DNA of 64,000 nt from an uncultured Bacteroidota bacterium (GCA_902520835.1 CABYPD010000001.1:162535-226534); one strand, 5' to 3'; positions 1 through 9,724 are shown, counted from the first letter of the stretch. The notes: a model not told the origin generated them from the sequence alone. A program made the numbers and translations.

Positions 1-432
1 GTCGTGACTATTTGTAAAAGCAGAATCATTTACCAATAATTTAATCTCATTAACAGCTAAATGTTCTGGAGAAATAATTTCATCAATTCCTAGTTTTTTA
101 AAGTCAATAGCATTATCATTTATGAATTCAGGGTTAGTTATTCTTGCTATTGTTCTATTTGCTCCAAGTTGCTTAGAAAGACTACAGGTTAAAAAATTAA
201 TTGATTCACTCGCAGTTACACCGATTACTAAATCAGAGTCTTTAACATTTGCTTGACCTAGTGTAGAAATAGACGATGAATCACCATTTATAACCTTTAT
301 ATCAAGATAGTTTTCTCCATCTTTTAGGTTAACATCATTATTGTCAATTAATGTGATATCATGAGATTCAAAAGACAATAATTTAGACAAATGCAATCCA
401 ACTTCACCAGCACCAGCAATAATTATTTTCAT
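1..432 (-). CDS. trkA: TrkA, potassium uptake regulatory subunit (partial, C-terminus outside window)
   Basis: These are the first 144 residues of a TrkA-type protein; the left window edge cuts off the rest. The N-terminus carries the dinucleotide-binding RCK_N signature GAGEVG at residues 7-12, an acidic residue ending strand 2 (LID, about 28-30), then INGDSSS and VTASESIN motifs typical of RCK domains. TrkA is known to sit on the cytoplasmic face of the TrkH channel and gate potassium uptake in response to NAD(H). The ATG at 430-432 is preceded by a TATATTTG promoter box 24 nt upstream, supporting the start. The second RCK copy and any trkH would lie to the left, so completeness cannot be judged. 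Confidence 0.9.
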   Translation of the reverse strand, partial: MKIIIAGAGEVGLHLSKLLSFESHDITLIDNNDVNLKDGENYLDIKVINGDSSSISTLGQANVKDSDLVIGVTASESINFLTCSLSKQLGANRTIARITNPEFINDNAIDFKKLGIDEIISPEHLAVNEIKLLVNDSAFTNSHD

Positions 433-456
433 TAATCAGTTGTTTGAATAACAGAA

Positions 457-464
457 CAAATATA
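457..464 (-). promoter_or_regulatory. -7 promoter box for trkA
   Basis: TATATTTG on the minus strand matches the Bacteroidota -7 consensus TAnnTTTG and lies 24 nt before the trkA ATG. No TTG sits at the usual 19-21 bp upstream; the nearest TTGAC is about 29 bp away, inside a small palindrome GTCAAGTTGAC at 492-502. The -33 element is therefore uncertain. Confidence 0.5.
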
Positions 465-525
465 CTTGATTTTGAATATAAATAAATAAAAGTCAAGTTG
501 ACTATGACCTTATGTGATAGTTTGT

Positions 526-533
526 TAGATTTG
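526..533 (+). promoter_or_regulatory. -7 promoter box for porT, very close to the start codon
   Basis: TAGATTTG fits TAnnTTTG. It ends 4 nt before the GTG start of porT at 538, so transcription would begin at or very near the start codon and the mRNA would be leaderless or almost so. The best upstream TTG (498-500) is about 25 bp away, longer than usual. Confidence 0.4.
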
Positions 534-537
534 AAAT

Positions 538-1221
538 GTGAAAGCAAAATTATTTTTTTTATTTTTTGTGAATACTTTTTTTTGTTTTTCTCAATTTACC
601 AATCTTCCAAATTTTGATGAAAAAGACTTGAGATTTGGATACTTTATTGGAACAAATCAATACGATTATAAAATAATTTACAAAGAAAATCAAGAATATC
701 CTATCTCAGTTGAAAGATCAAACGGACTTAACGTAGGATTAATTGGTGAATTAAAATTAAATAAAAATTTGAGACTGAGTTTTGAACCTGGCCTACATTC
801 AAATAGTAAGAAATTAGTATTTAATGAAAGACAGAATTTTACCAATTACAATGATACATTGTGGACAATAAAATCAAACAACATTCATTTTCCACTCCTA
901 TTAAAATACAGTTCGAAAAGATTAAATAATCTGAGACCCTATTTGAAAGGTGGAATTGCTGCATCAATTAATCTTTCTGAAATAGAAAGTACACTCGAAA
1001 ATTACTCAATTGATAATTTCGAATTTGCAAAGTTTAATATGTTTTACGAGTTATCATTCGGAATAGACTTTTATTTGAGATATTTTAAATTTTCACCTTC
1101 AATTAGAGGTATCTTTTCTTTTAAAAATGAATTACCAGATGGAATCCCTAATAATCCATGGACTGGAAATTTAAAAAAAATGTTTACGAGAGCAGTATTT
1201 ATTAATCTAAGTTTTTATTAA
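538..1221 (+). CDS. porT: PorT-like outer membrane beta-barrel protein (type IX secretion/gliding)
   Basis: A 227-residue protein with a signal peptide (hydrophobic stretch about residues 4-17, ending CFSQ) followed by alternating beta-barrel-like strands and a C-terminal aromatic residue (NLSFY). Size, composition and position next to a TrmH-type methyltransferase fit PorT, an outer-membrane protein required for type IX secretion in Bacteroidota; in related genomes porT is, to my recollection, in this place. The start is GTG; no earlier in-frame start is compatible with the signal peptide. It converges with the trmH gene and the two stop codons overlap on the palindrome TTAA (1218-1221). PorT family assignment rests on overall pattern and context rather than a sharp motif. 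Confidence 0.75.
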   Translation: MKAKLFFLFFVNTFFCFSQFTNLPNFDEKDLRFGYFIGTNQYDYKIIYKENQEYPISVERSNGLNVGLIGELKLNKNLRLSFEPGLHSNSKKLVFNERQNFTNYNDTLWTIKSNNIHFPLLLKYSSKRLNNLRPYLKGGIAASINLSEIESTLENYSIDNFEFAKFNMFYELSFGIDFYLRYFKFSPSIRGIFSFKNELPDGIPNNPWTGNLKKMFTRAVFINLSFY

Positions 1222-1937
1222 TATAATTTTAAAAAACTTAAGATAATTGAAAAAGAGGTTGAAAGATTTAAACTTTCAGTCTTCACACTATTATTGCCTT
1301 TTGGAATGCAGTAATTTTGATCAATGAGTTTACTTATATTATCTGAGATTCCATTTGATTCAGATCCAAAAATCCAAATTCCTGAATCTTTTTTTTCAGT
1401 AAATTCTAAAATTGATTTTCCAGAAACAGAAGCTCCATAAACAGGTAAATTTGATGAACTTATTAAATCATATAGATCAACGTAATGAACATTTACTCTT
1501 GATAAGGAACCCATGGTAGATTGAATTACTTTTGTATTATAACAATCAACCGAGTTCTTAGAACAAATCAATTGATCATATCCAAACCAATCCAAGGTTC
1601 TAATCATTGTTCCTAAATTTCCTGGATCACTTACAGAGTCAAGTACAAAATAATTTTTTTGATTCTTTAGAGGGAATTCAATTTTATTAAAAATTGCAAT
1701 ATGTTTATTTGGAGTTTTTAAAGCACTTATTTGAATTAATTGTTTATCAGATATTTGGATTATATCAGTATAAGAAATATTAGCTGGATGAGTTGAGTAT
1801 ATTTTATAAACTTTATAATCTGAATTTAAAAATTCATCAATTGATTTTTTTCCTTCGACTACAAATAAGTTAAATTTGTTTCTAATGCTTTTATCCCTTA
1901 GAGATTTAATGAATTTTATTTCATTTTTGGTAACCAT
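1218..1937 (-). CDS. TrmH/SpoU family RNA 2'-O-methyltransferase
   Basis: A 239-residue SPOUT-class methyltransferase that transfers a methyl group from S-adenosylmethionine to a ribose 2'-OH in rRNA or tRNA. An N-terminal substrate-binding domain (about residues 1-90, with VVEGKKSIDEFL) precedes the catalytic knot. The knot motifs are visible: DPGNLGTMIRTLDWFG (motif 1, with the catalytic Arg), IFGSESNGIS (motif 2), and IPKGNNSVKTESLNLSTSFSI (motif 3). The gene is convergent with porT and divergent from tamL (30 bp between starts). The exact RNA target cannot be told from sequence; 23S rRNA (RlmB-like) is the usual guess. Confidence 0.85.
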   Translation of the reverse strand: MVTKNEIKFIKSLRDKSIRNKFNLFVVEGKKSIDEFLNSDYKVYKIYSTHPANISYTDIIQISDKQLIQISALKTPNKHIAIFNKIEFPLKNQKNYFVLDSVSDPGNLGTMIRTLDWFGYDQLICSKNSVDCYNTKVIQSTMGSLSRVNVHYVDLYDLISSSNLPVYGASVSGKSILEFTEKKDSGIWIFGSESNGISDNISKLIDQNYCIPKGNNSVKTESLNLSTSFSIILSFLKLY

Positions 1938-1967
1938 TTAATTAGGTGTATTTTTACTTTATATAAT

Positions 1968-4352
1968 ATGTTTAAAAACCTAGTAAAAATAAAACTAATA
2001 TTTGTACTATCATTATTTACTGTTAGTTGTTCATTACAAAAATCCTTAATCGATGAAGATTTAATTCTAGAAAAAACTAATATCAAAATAAATGGAAATC
2101 TGATTAAAAAAGACTCTTTATCAAATTTAATAACTTTTAAAGAGAATTCGAAATTACTTGGAATTCCGTTCAATGCATTGATTTCATCTACAGCTAAGAA
2201 AAATCCTGATAGCATTTTTGATAAATGGGTTAATGAACAAAAAAAACAAAAAAAATTAAAGAACATTTTTTCTCAAAAACAAGTCTTACAATTAAAAAAA
2301 TACTTCAAAAATTTTAATGATTGGAAGATTAATAATGGTGAAAAAATTAGTTTAATAGATAGTTTTGAAATTAATAAATCTTTAGATAATTTAAATATTT
2401 ACTTCCAAAACATTGGATATCTTGATAATTCTATATCCTTTAAAGTAACAAAAAAAGCGAATAAAAAAGCTTTTGTTGATTTCAATATCGAAACAGGCTC
2501 AAGATATTATATAGGAGAAATAAATTCAAGAATAGAATCTAAGATTATTGACTCCATCTATATGGCTAACAAATCAAAATCATTTATAATAGAAAATAAT
2601 TTTTTTGAAACAAAAAATTTTGATTTAGAAAGAAATAGACTTTACACTTTATTTAGAAATAATGGTATTTATGGATTTCAAATAAATTCTATTTCCTTTT
2701 CTGTTAAAGTTGATCCTGCGGGAAACAATTATTCTCTACCTGTAGAAATTATAATTGATGGAAATAACCATGAAGTTTTTAAAATAAATAATATTATTTT
2801 AAAACAAGTTAATAATGAAGCAAACTTTAGATTTAAAGATGATTTTATATTTTCAAAAATCAAGTTTGAGAAAGGTTCTATTTTTAATGATTCGTTGAGA
2901 AAAGTAACACTCAAGGAGCTTAACAGTCTTGATTTGTTCAATTTTCCATCTGTTCAATATGATGAAATATATGGAAACAAATTAAATGCCAATATCATTT
3001 TAAACAACAAGAAAAGGTTTAGACTTGGATTTGGTTTTGACATAAAGCAATCTGATATTGAGGATATTGGTATAGCTTTTGAAAATAGATTTAAATCCAG
3101 AAATTTTTTCAAAAAAGGAGAAAATTTTAACATTTCTGCCAGCGGATCAGTTGGGAAATCTGGGGATAAAACAATTTCTCAGGTTAATTATGATTTAACT
3201 ATTGATTTTCCAAGGTTTTTAATCTTTGAGAATTCATCAAAATCTTTGGAAAATAAAAGAACATTTTTAAGTTTAGGGTCATCAAACCAAAATAATATTG
3301 GACTAGATAGAAATAGTTTTAAGTTTAATTATAATTATGCATGGTCTAATTCTAAAAAATTTTTTAATTTTTCACCTTTAGAGATTGAATTAATCAATAA
3401 TAAAAATATTGAAAATTACTTTAATATTTACTCAAACTCTTATGAACAAATAAATCTAATTTCAAAAAAATATAGCTCTGACCCAAAATATTTCATTAAT
3501 AATGAATTATCCATTCCAAATGGAATTAATTTATTTATAAATGACATATTAAATGAGAATTTAGTTACAACTAATGATGATTATTCCTTAGTTAGCTATA
3601 TTGAAGGAAGAAGAGAAAGACTTATTGCAAATAATTTAATTATTGGTTCAAGCTTTCAAATTTCGAATAGTTATGAAAACAGATATGATAAAAGAAATTT
3701 TAAACAATGGAAACTTAAATTAAAATCATCTGGAAATCTATTAAGTTTATTATCTAAAAAAAATAATAAAGGGAAAAAACTTATTTCAGATTTAGAATTT
3801 TCTCAATTCATAAAGATGGAATATAGCTTTATTAGACATTGGGACATAAGTGACAACTCTACTTTTGCTTTAAGATATTTTGGAGGAATTGCTGTTCCAT
3901 TTGGTAATTCAAATAATATTCCATTTTCGGAATCATTTTTTGGTGGGGGATCAAATGACAATAGAGCGTGGGAAGTTTATAAACTAGGGCCTGGCTCAAG
4001 TGGTGCCAAAAATGAGTTTAATGAAGCTAATTTCAAACTAGCTTTAAATCTCGAATATAGATTTAAAATGTTTGGAAATTTTAATGGTGCTTTATTTTCA
4101 GATATTGGAAACATTTGGAATATTTTTGATGATACTAACGAATCTTTAAGAAGTTTTGATGGCCTGAAAGATCTTGATGAATTAGCAATTGGAAGTGGAT
4201 TTGGATTAAGATATGATTCTGGATTGTTCATTTTTAGACTTGATATGGGTTTAAAAACATACAATCCCTCTTCGGCAAAAAGCAGAAGATGGTTAAAAGA
4301 TTTCTCATTAAAAAAAGCTGTCTTTAACATTGGTTTAAATTATCCTTTTTAA
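1968..4352 (+). CDS. tamL: TamL-like lipidated Omp85/TamA family outer membrane protein
   Basis: A 794-residue Omp85-superfamily protein. It begins with a lipoprotein signal peptide: hydrophobic residues 8-17 followed by a lipobox ending at Cys-21 (FTVSC). This lipidation is a known trait of Bacteroidota TamL, unlike proteobacterial TamA. POTRA-like segments fill roughly residues 80-330, and a C-terminal 16-strand barrel domain follows, with the lid-loop motif seen as GGGSNDNRAWEVYKLGPG (RGW of the family replaced by RAW), ending in aromatic Phe. It likely helps assemble or insert outer-membrane proteins. TamB is not in the window. The gene lies just upstream of fbaA with a 40-bp gap holding a fbaA promoter box. 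Confidence 0.82.
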   Translation: MFKNLVKIKLIFVLSLFTVSCSLQKSLIDEDLILEKTNIKINGNLIKKDSLSNLITFKENSKLLGIPFNALISSTAKKNPDSIFDKWVNEQKKQKKLKNIFSQKQVLQLKKYFKNFNDWKINNGEKISLIDSFEINKSLDNLNIYFQNIGYLDNSISFKVTKKANKKAFVDFNIETGSRYYIGEINSRIESKIIDSIYMANKSKSFIIENNFFETKNFDLERNRLYTLFRNNGIYGFQINSISFSVKVDPAGNNYSLPVEIIIDGNNHEVFKINNIILKQVNNEANFRFKDDFIFSKIKFEKGSIFNDSLRKVTLKELNSLDLFNFPSVQYDEIYGNKLNANIILNNKKRFRLGFGFDIKQSDIEDIGIAFENRFKSRNFFKKGENFNISASGSVGKSGDKTISQVNYDLTIDFPRFLIFENSSKSLENKRTFLSLGSSNQNNIGLDRNSFKFNYNYAWSNSKKFFNFSPLEIELINNKNIENYFNIYSNSYEQINLISKKYSSDPKYFINNELSIPNGINLFINDILNENLVTTNDDYSLVSYIEGRRERLIANNLIIGSSFQISNSYENRYDKRNFKQWKLKLKSSGNLLSLLSKKNNKGKKLISDLEFSQFIKMEYSFIRHWDISDNSTFALRYFGGIAVPFGNSNNIPFSESFFGGGSNDNRAWEVYKLGPGSSGAKNEFNEANFKLALNLEYRFKMFGNFNGALFSDIGNIWNIFDDTNESLRSFDGLKDLDELAIGSGFGLRYDSGLFIFRLDMGLKTYNPSSAKSRRWLKDFSLKKAVFNIGLNYPF

Positions 4353-4368
4353 CTTCCTTTTTTCTTAC

Positions 4369-4376
4369 TAGTTTTG
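4369..4376 (+). promoter_or_regulatory. -7 promoter box for fbaA
   Basis: TAGTTTTG matches TAnnTTTG and lies 16 nt before the fbaA ATG, in the short tamL-fbaA gap. No clear TTG is present at the matching -33 position, so this is a one-sided match. Confidence 0.4.
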
Positions 4377-4392
4377 CCTTTCAATATAAAAT

Positions 4393-5442
4393 ATGAGTAT
4401 ACTTACTGGAAATGATGTTCAAAAAATTTTTGATTTAGCAAAACAAAAGAAATTTGCTATTCCTGCAGTTAACGTAATCGGATCCAATTCAATTAACGCA
4501 ACATTAGAGACAGCAGCTAAATTAAATGCACCTGTCATAATTCAATTTTCTAATGGAGGAGGTAGCTTCAATGCAGGTAAAGGATTAGGAAATATAGATC
4601 AAATAGCTTCAATTAAGGGTTCCATAGCAGGTGCTAAACACGTTCACGAGCTTGCGAAGTCGTATAACAGTACTGTAATATTACACACAGACCACGCTGC
4701 AAGAAAGTTATTACCTTGGATTGATGGTTTATTGGATGAAAGTGAAAGGCATTATTCTAAGCACGGAAAACCTTTATTTAGCTCTCACATGATTGATCTT
4801 TCTGAAGAAGATATTGTTGACAATATTTCAACTTGCAAAGAATACCTTAGTAGAATGTCAAAAATTAATATGACCTTAGAAATTGAACTTGGTGTTACAG
4901 GAGGCGAAGAAGATGGAGTTGATAATACAGATATTGATGATTCTAAACTATACACTCAACCTGAAGAAGTTGCATATGCATACGAACAGTTATCCGAGGT
5001 CAGTAATAGATTTACAATAGCTGCCGCATTTGGTAATGTTCACGGTGTTTACAAACCTGGTAATGTTAAATTAACTCCAAAAATTTTAAAGAATTCACAA
5101 GAATATATTTCAAAAAAATTCAATTTACCTGATAATACTGTAAATTTTGTTTTTCATGGCGGTTCAGGGTCATCTGTTGAAGAGATCAGAGAGGCAATTT
5201 CATATGGTGCTGTAAAAATGAATATTGATACTGATATGCAGTTTGCTTTTATGAGTGGAGTAAGAAATTATTTTAATGAAAATACAGAATATTTAAAAAA
5301 TCAAATTGGAAACCCTGATGGAGATGATATTCCAAATAAAAAATTTTATGATCCAAGAGTGTGGTTGAGAAAAGGTGAAGAAGCATTTGTTGATAGGCTT
5401 GAGCAAGCATTTAAAGATTTAAATAATATTAATACATTGTAG
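4393..5442 (+). CDS. fbaA: Class II fructose-bisphosphate aldolase
   Basis: A 349-residue zinc-dependent aldolase of the class IIA (E. coli FbaA) type, which cleaves fructose 1,6-bisphosphate to glyceraldehyde 3-phosphate and dihydroxyacetone phosphate in glycolysis and runs in reverse in gluconeogenesis. Visible motifs are PAVNVIGSNS near the N-terminus, HTDHA (active-site Asp and first Zn His), LEIELGVTGGEEDG (Glu ligand region), GNVHGVYKPGNV (second Zn His) and FHGGSGS (third Zn His and phosphate-binding loop), followed by the NIDTDMQ motif. Length is normal for the family. It has its own -7 box and is followed 21 bp later by accD. Confidence 0.96.
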   Translation: MSILTGNDVQKIFDLAKQKKFAIPAVNVIGSNSINATLETAAKLNAPVIIQFSNGGGSFNAGKGLGNIDQIASIKGSIAGAKHVHELAKSYNSTVILHTDHAARKLLPWIDGLLDESERHYSKHGKPLFSSHMIDLSEEDIVDNISTCKEYLSRMSKINMTLEIELGVTGGEEDGVDNTDIDDSKLYTQPEEVAYAYEQLSEVSNRFTIAAAFGNVHGVYKPGNVKLTPKILKNSQEYISKKFNLPDNTVNFVFHGGSGSSVEEIREAISYGAVKMNIDTDMQFAFMSGVRNYFNENTEYLKNQIGNPDGDDIPNKKFYDPRVWLRKGEEAFVDRLEQAFKDLNNINTL

Positions 5443-5463
5443 TTTATTTTTACAGATTTTTTT

Positions 5464-6336
5464 ATGGCTTGGTTTAAAAGAACTAGAAAAGGGATTCAAA
5501 CAAACACTAAGGACAAAAAAGACACCCCAAATGGTCTTTGGCATAAAACTCCCTCAGGAAAAATTGTTGATAATGATGAATTAGTAAAAAATAATTTTGT
5601 TTCTCCCGAAGATAATTTTCATATGAGAATCGGTTCTTCGGAATATTTTAAAATATTTTTTGATGAGGATACATATGAAAATCTTTTTGATAATCTTACA
5701 GCTTCTGATCCCTTGAAGTTTAATGATACAAAAACATATCCACAAAGAATTAAAGAAGCACAAAAAAAAACTGGTCTTAAAGATGCAATAGCAGTTGCCT
5801 ATGGTAAATCAAAAGGTAAAAATTTAACTATTGCAGCAATGGATTTTTCTTACATAGGAGGGTCAATGGGTTCTGTAGTAGGTGAAAAAATATCAAGAGC
5901 AGTTGACCACTCAATAAAAACAAAATCTCCACTACTTATAATATCAAAATCAGGTGGAGCTAGAATGATGGAAGGGGCTATATCTTTAATGCAAATGGCT
6001 AAAACTTCTGCAAAGTTATCTGAACTATCAAATAAAAAAATCCCTTACATCTCTCTTTGCACTGATCCAACAACAGGTGGTACAACTGCATCTTTTGCTA
6101 TGCTGGGTGATATAATTATTTCAGAACCGGGAGCATTAATTGGTTTTGCTGGACCAAGGGTTGTTAAAGATACAACCGGACAAGATTTACCAGACGGCTT
6201 TCAAAGATCTGAATTTTTACTCGAACATGGATTTATTGATTTTATTTCTCACAGAAATGATTTAAAAGATAAAATCAACCTTTACTTAGACTTAATTTTA
6301 AATAAGCCATTGAGAAAAAATTCTCAAGAACATTAA
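5464..6336 (+). CDS. accD: Acetyl-CoA carboxylase carboxyltransferase subunit beta, without zinc-ribbon cysteines
   Basis: A 290-residue AccD, the beta half of the carboxyltransferase that moves CO2 from carboxybiotin to acetyl-CoA in the first step of fatty acid synthesis; it works with AccA, which is not in this window. The crotonase-like core is clear: [48 protein letters not shown] and [16 protein letters not shown]. The N-terminal region that normally forms a four-Cys zinc ribbon aligns by its ends ([10 protein letters not shown] about 24-33, [12 protein letters not shown] about 46-57), but all four cysteines are gone (Thr/Gly/Ser/Asp instead). I recall the same loss in other Flavobacteriia, so it is probably lineage-wide rather than decay. 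Confidence 0.95.
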   Translation: MAWFKRTRKGIQTNTKDKKDTPNGLWHKTPSGKIVDNDELVKNNFVSPEDNFHMRIGSSEYFKIFFDEDTYENLFDNLTASDPLKFNDTKTYPQRIKEAQKKTGLKDAIAVAYGKSKGKNLTIAAMDFSYIGGSMGSVVGEKISRAVDHSIKTKSPLLIISKSGGARMMEGAISLMQMAKTSAKLSELSNKKIPYISLCTDPTTGGTTASFAMLGDIIISEPGALIGFAGPRVVKDTTGQDLPDGFQRSEFLLEHGFIDFISHRNDLKDKINLYLDLILNKPLRKNSQEH

Positions 6337-6346
6337 AAAATTATGC

Positions 6347-6354
6347 TATATTTG
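6347..6354 (+). promoter_or_regulatory. -7 promoter box for rpsO
   Basis: TATATTTG, followed by CGCC, fits the Bacteroidota -7 consensus and lies 20 nt before the rpsO ATG, starting 10 nt after the accD stop. The -33 region falls inside the end of accD and shows no good TTG at 19-21 bp. Confidence 0.5.
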
Positions 6355-6374
6355 CGCCACAAAAAAAGAGTTTA

Positions 6375-6644
6375 ATGTACATAACAAAGAAAATTAGGGA
6401 GGATATTTTTAAAGATAATGGGGCTTCAGAAAAAGATACAGGATCTACTGAAGGTCAAATAGCATTATTTACTACTAAAATTAATCATTTAACGAATCAC
6501 CTTAAAGTGAATAAAAAAGATTATAACACCGAAAGATCTCTTTTAAAAATGGTTGGAAAAAGAAAAAGTCTTCTAAATTATTTAAAAAATAAAGATATCA
6601 ACAGATATAGATCAATTATTAAAAAACTATCTCTAAGAAAATAA
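6375..6644 (+). CDS. rpsO: 30S ribosomal protein S15
   Basis: An 89-residue S15, the usual length. It binds the central domain of 16S rRNA early in 30S assembly. Family hallmarks are the [22 protein letters not shown] segment with its conserved helix-loop-helix, [15 protein letters not shown], and a basic C-terminus. Some S15 proteins carry DxxxH-type residues at the loop; here the equivalent segment is [14 protein letters not shown]. As in many bacteria it is followed directly by pnp (51-bp gap), and the gap holds an inverted repeat described separately. Confidence 0.95.
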   Translation: MYITKKIREDIFKDNGASEKDTGSTEGQIALFTTKINHLTNHLKVNKKDYNTERSLLKMVGKRKSLLNYLKNKDINRYRSIIKKLSLRK

Positions 6645-6649
6645 TATTA

Positions 6650-6693
6650 GTTTTCATTGGTTGCTACTCACACAACACTTAATTAATGAAAAC
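6650..6693 (+). promoter_or_regulatory. Stem-loop in the rpsO-pnp gap, ending at the pnp start
   Basis: GTTTTCATT (6650-6658) and AATGAAAAC (6685-6693) form a perfect 9-bp inverted repeat. Inside it GTTG (6660-6663) and CAAC (6673-6676) can add a 4-bp apical helix. The 3' arm ends 2 nt before the pnp ATG, so the folded form would cover the translation start region. A stem-loop at this place recalls the pnp leader hairpin that mediates autoregulation in enterobacteria, but here function is inferred only from position and pairing. Confidence 0.5.
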
Positions 6694-6695
6694 AT

Positions 6696-8813
6696 ATGAA
6701 AATAAAAGTTTATAAAAAAGAAATCTCCTTGCCTGATGGCAGAGTTATTTCAATAGAAACAGGAAAACTGGCAAAACAAGCTGATGGCTCTGCGGTCATT
6801 CAGATGGGAAATGCAATGCTTCTTGCAACTGTAGTTTCAGCTCGAAATGCAAGTCCGGTTGATTTTTTACCATTGACTGTTGACTATAGGGAAAAATTTG
6901 CTGCTGCAGGAAAATTTCCAGGTGGTTTTTTTAAAAGAGAGGCAAGACCATCAAACGAAGAAATTCTAACAATGAGGCTTGTTGATAGAGTTCTAAGACC
7001 TCTTTTTCCAAAAGATTATCATCATGAAACTCAGGTTATGATTCAATTGATGTCTCATGATGAAAATGTAATGCCAGATTCTCTAGCTGGTTTAGCTGCA
7101 TCAACAGTAATTCAATTGTCTGATATTCCATTTGAGTATCCAATTTCTGAGGTTCGAGTAGGTAGAATTAATGGAAATTTTATTATTAACCCAAGTAGAT
7201 CACAATTAGAGGAATCTGATATTGATATCATGGTTGGAGCAAGTTATGATTCCGTTTCAATGGTTGAGGGTGAATTTGATGAAATTTCTGAAGAGGAAAT
7301 GACTAATGCTATTAAATTTGGTCATGAAGCAATTAAAGTACAAATTGATGCACAAAATGATCTAGTAAATGAAATTGGAAGAAAAGATATTAGAGAGTAT
7401 GATCAAGGTATTGAAGACAAAGAATTATTAGATAAGGTTCACAATCATTGTTATGAAAAATGTTATGAAATTGCAAAGAAAGGATTAGGAAAAAAACAAA
7501 GATCAGAGGAATTTTCAAACGTTAAAGAAAATCTTCTGGAGTCTTTCAATGAGGAAGAACTTGAAGAGAATGAAAGCCTTATTTTAAGCTATTTTTATAA
7601 AGTTGAAAAGGAAGCTATTAGAGAGTTAGTTTTAAGCGAAGGGATCAGATTAGATGGAAGAAAAACCACTGATATTAGGCCAATTTGGTGTGAAATTGAT
7701 TATTTACCCTCAACTCATGGGTCTTCAATTTTCACTAGAGGTGAAACTCAAGCTTTAGCAACAGTTACTTTAGGAACTTCAAGAGATGCTAATATTATTG
7801 ATTCTCCAACACATCAAGGTGAAGAAAATTTTTATTTACATTATAATTTCCCGCCATTTTCAACAGGTGAGGCTAGACCATTGAGAGGAACATCTCGAAG
7901 AGAAATTGGTCATGGTAATTTAGCTCAAAGAGCTTTAAGTAAAGTATTCCCAAAAGATTGTCCATACACTGTTAGAGTAGTTTCTGAAGTGCTAGAATCA
8001 AATGGCTCATCATCTATGGCTACAGTTTGTTCAGGAACTATGGCATTAATGGATGCCGGTGTTAAAATTAGTAAACCAGTTTCAGGAATTGCAATGGGAT
8101 TAATTTCTGATGGTGAAAGATACTCAGTTTTATCTGATATATTAGGTGATGAAGATCACTTAGGCGATATGGACTTTAAAGTTACAGGAACAAATAATGG
8201 GATTACTGCATGTCAAATGGATATAAAAATTAAAGGCCTTTCTTATGAAATTATAGTTAAAGCTTTAGAACAAGCAAGAGTCGGTAGATTAGAAATTTTA
8301 AATGAATTAACTAAAACAATTGAAAAACCTGCTAATTCAGTTAAGCCACATGCTCCTAAAATGGTTAAAGTAGTTATTGATGGAGACTACATCGGTGCAG
8401 TCATTGGACCTGGAGGAAAAGTAATTCAAGAAATGCAAAAAGAAACTGGCACAACAATAGTAATTGAAGAAGAAGATGAAAAGGGTATTATTGAAATACT
8501 AGGAACCAACCAAGAAATGATTGATACTGTTATTCAAAAAATTGATGATATTACATTCAAACCTGAATATGGAAAAGAATATGATGTAAAAGTAGTTAAG
8601 ATTTTGGAATTTGGTGCTGTTGTAGAATTTAGACCTGGAAAAGAAGTTTTATTACATATTTCTGAAATTGCTTGGGAGAGAGTTGAAAAAGTTGAAAAAT
8701 ACCTAAATATTGGTGATGTTACAAGGGTTAAGTATTTAGGTGTTGATTCTAGAACCAAAAAACAAAAAGTTTCTAGAAAAATTTTACTTGAAAGACCAAA
8801 AAAAAAGGAATAA
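6696..8813 (+). CDS. pnp: Polyribonucleotide nucleotidyltransferase (PNPase)
   Basis: A 705-residue PNPase, a 3'-5' phosphorolytic exoribonuclease that degrades mRNA in the cytoplasm. Domains in order: first RNase PH core (about 1-140, with [28 protein letters not shown]), an all-helical linker (about 240-310), second catalytic RNase PH core (about 310-540, with [23 protein letters not shown] and [16 protein letters not shown], including the Asp residues that hold the metal), a KH domain with GxxG ([12 protein letters not shown], about 565-580), and an S1 domain (about 615-695, [28 protein letters not shown]). All domains are intact. It follows rpsO and precedes rpoD by 47 bp. Confidence 0.96.
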   Translation: MKIKVYKKEISLPDGRVISIETGKLAKQADGSAVIQMGNAMLLATVVSARNASPVDFLPLTVDYREKFAAAGKFPGGFFKREARPSNEEILTMRLVDRVLRPLFPKDYHHETQVMIQLMSHDENVMPDSLAGLAASTVIQLSDIPFEYPISEVRVGRINGNFIINPSRSQLEESDIDIMVGASYDSVSMVEGEFDEISEEEMTNAIKFGHEAIKVQIDAQNDLVNEIGRKDIREYDQGIEDKELLDKVHNHCYEKCYEIAKKGLGKKQRSEEFSNVKENLLESFNEEELEENESLILSYFYKVEKEAIRELVLSEGIRLDGRKTTDIRPIWCEIDYLPSTHGSSIFTRGETQALATVTLGTSRDANIIDSPTHQGEENFYLHYNFPPFSTGEARPLRGTSRREIGHGNLAQRALSKVFPKDCPYTVRVVSEVLESNGSSSMATVCSGTMALMDAGVKISKPVSGIAMGLISDGERYSVLSDILGDEDHLGDMDFKVTGTNNGITACQMDIKIKGLSYEIIVKALEQARVGRLEILNELTKTIEKPANSVKPHAPKMVKVVIDGDYIGAVIGPGGKVIQEMQKETGTTIVIEEEDEKGIIEILGTNQEMIDTVIQKIDDITFKPEYGKEYDVKVVKILEFGAVVEFRPGKEVLLHISEIAWERVEKVEKYLNIGDVTRVKYLGVDSRTKKQKVSRKILLERPKKKE

Positions 8814-8860
8814 AATGAAACCTTTTTATTATTATTTCGTATAAATAATAAAATACTTTA

Positions 8861-9724
8861 ATGAGACAACTCAAAATAACAAAACAGGTAACAAACAGAG
8901 AAACAGCTTCTCTAGATAAATATTTGCAAGAAATTGGTAAAGTTGATCTAATAACTGCTGAAGAAGAAGTTGAATTAGCTCAAAGAATAAAAGAAGGTGA
9001 TGAGATAGCACTGGAAAAATTAACTAAAGCAAATTTAAGATTTGTTGTCTCTGTTGCTAAGCAATACCAAAACCAGGGTTTAACCTTACCAGACTTAATA
9101 AATGAAGGAAACTTGGGCCTAATCAAAGCTGCAAAACGATTTGACGAAACACGTGGTTTTAAGTTTATCTCATATGCTGTTTGGTGGATTAGACAATCCA
9201 TTCTTCAAGCACTTGCTGAACAATCTAGAATAGTTAGACTTCCATTGAATAAAATCGGTTCAATCAATAAAATTAATAAGATGTATGCTTTTTTGGAGCA
9301 AGCTAATGAAAGAGTGCCGTCTGCTGAAGAAATTGCTAAGGAACTTGATATGACCGTTTCTGACGTAAAGGAATCCATGAAAAACTCAGGTCGACATGTT
9401 TCAATGGATGCACCTCTAGTTGAGGGTGAAGACTCAAATTTATATGATGTTCTCAAAAGTGGTGAATCTCCTAACCCAGACAAAGGTTTGTTACATGAAT
9501 CACTACAAACCGAAATTGAGAGAGCTTTAGAAACACTCACACCAAGAGAAGCAGATGTTGTCAGACTATATTTTGGTTTAGGAGAACAACATGCTATGAC
9601 TCTTGAAGAAATTGGTGAAACATTTGATTTAACTAGAGAACGTGTAAGACAGATTAAAGAAAAGGCCATACGAAGATTAAAACATACTTCACGAAGCAAA
9701 ATATTAAAAACATATCTTGGATAG
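8861..9724 (+). CDS. rpoD: Primary RNA polymerase sigma factor, short Bacteroidota form
   Basis: A 287-residue sigma-70 factor. Region 1.1 is absent: the protein starts with [10 protein letters not shown] and goes straight to region 1.2 ([20 protein letters not shown]), then region 2 ([46 protein letters not shown]), region 3 (about 135-210) and region 4 with the helix-turn-helix ([27 protein letters not shown]). This is the known short housekeeping sigma of Bacteroidota, which recognises TTG/TAnnTTTG promoters such as those seen in this window. The stop overlaps the UUG start of rpe by 8 bp, implying translational coupling. Confidence 0.94.
   Translation: MRQLKITKQVTNRETASLDKYLQEIGKVDLITAEEEVELAQRIKEGDEIALEKLTKANLRFVVSVAKQYQNQGLTLPDLINEGNLGLIKAAKRFDETRGFKFISYAVWWIRQSILQALAEQSRIVRLPLNKIGSINKINKMYAFLEQANERVPSAEEIAKELDMTVSDVKESMKNSGRHVSMDAPLVEGEDSNLYDVLKSGESPNPDKGLLHESLQTEIERALETLTPREADVVRLYFGLGEQHAMTLEEIGETFDLTRERVRQIKEKAIRRLKHTSRSKILKTYLG

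Noticed and set aside
492..502. Palindrome GTCAAGTTGAC between trkA and porT as a shared -33 element for both directions
   Set aside because: Distances to the -7 boxes are about 29 and 25 bp, outside the usual 19-21 bp; left as unexplained.
6310..6327. Inverted repeat TTGAGAA-AAAA-TTCTCAA near the end of accD as a terminator
   Set aside because: It lies inside the coding sequence before the stop codon and has no U tract; the rpsO promoter box follows closely.
8829..8851. AT-only 9-bp hairpin between pnp and rpoD
   Set aside because: TTATTATTT/AAATAATAA is composed only of A and T in a very AT-rich gap, has no U tract after it and could easily arise by chance.
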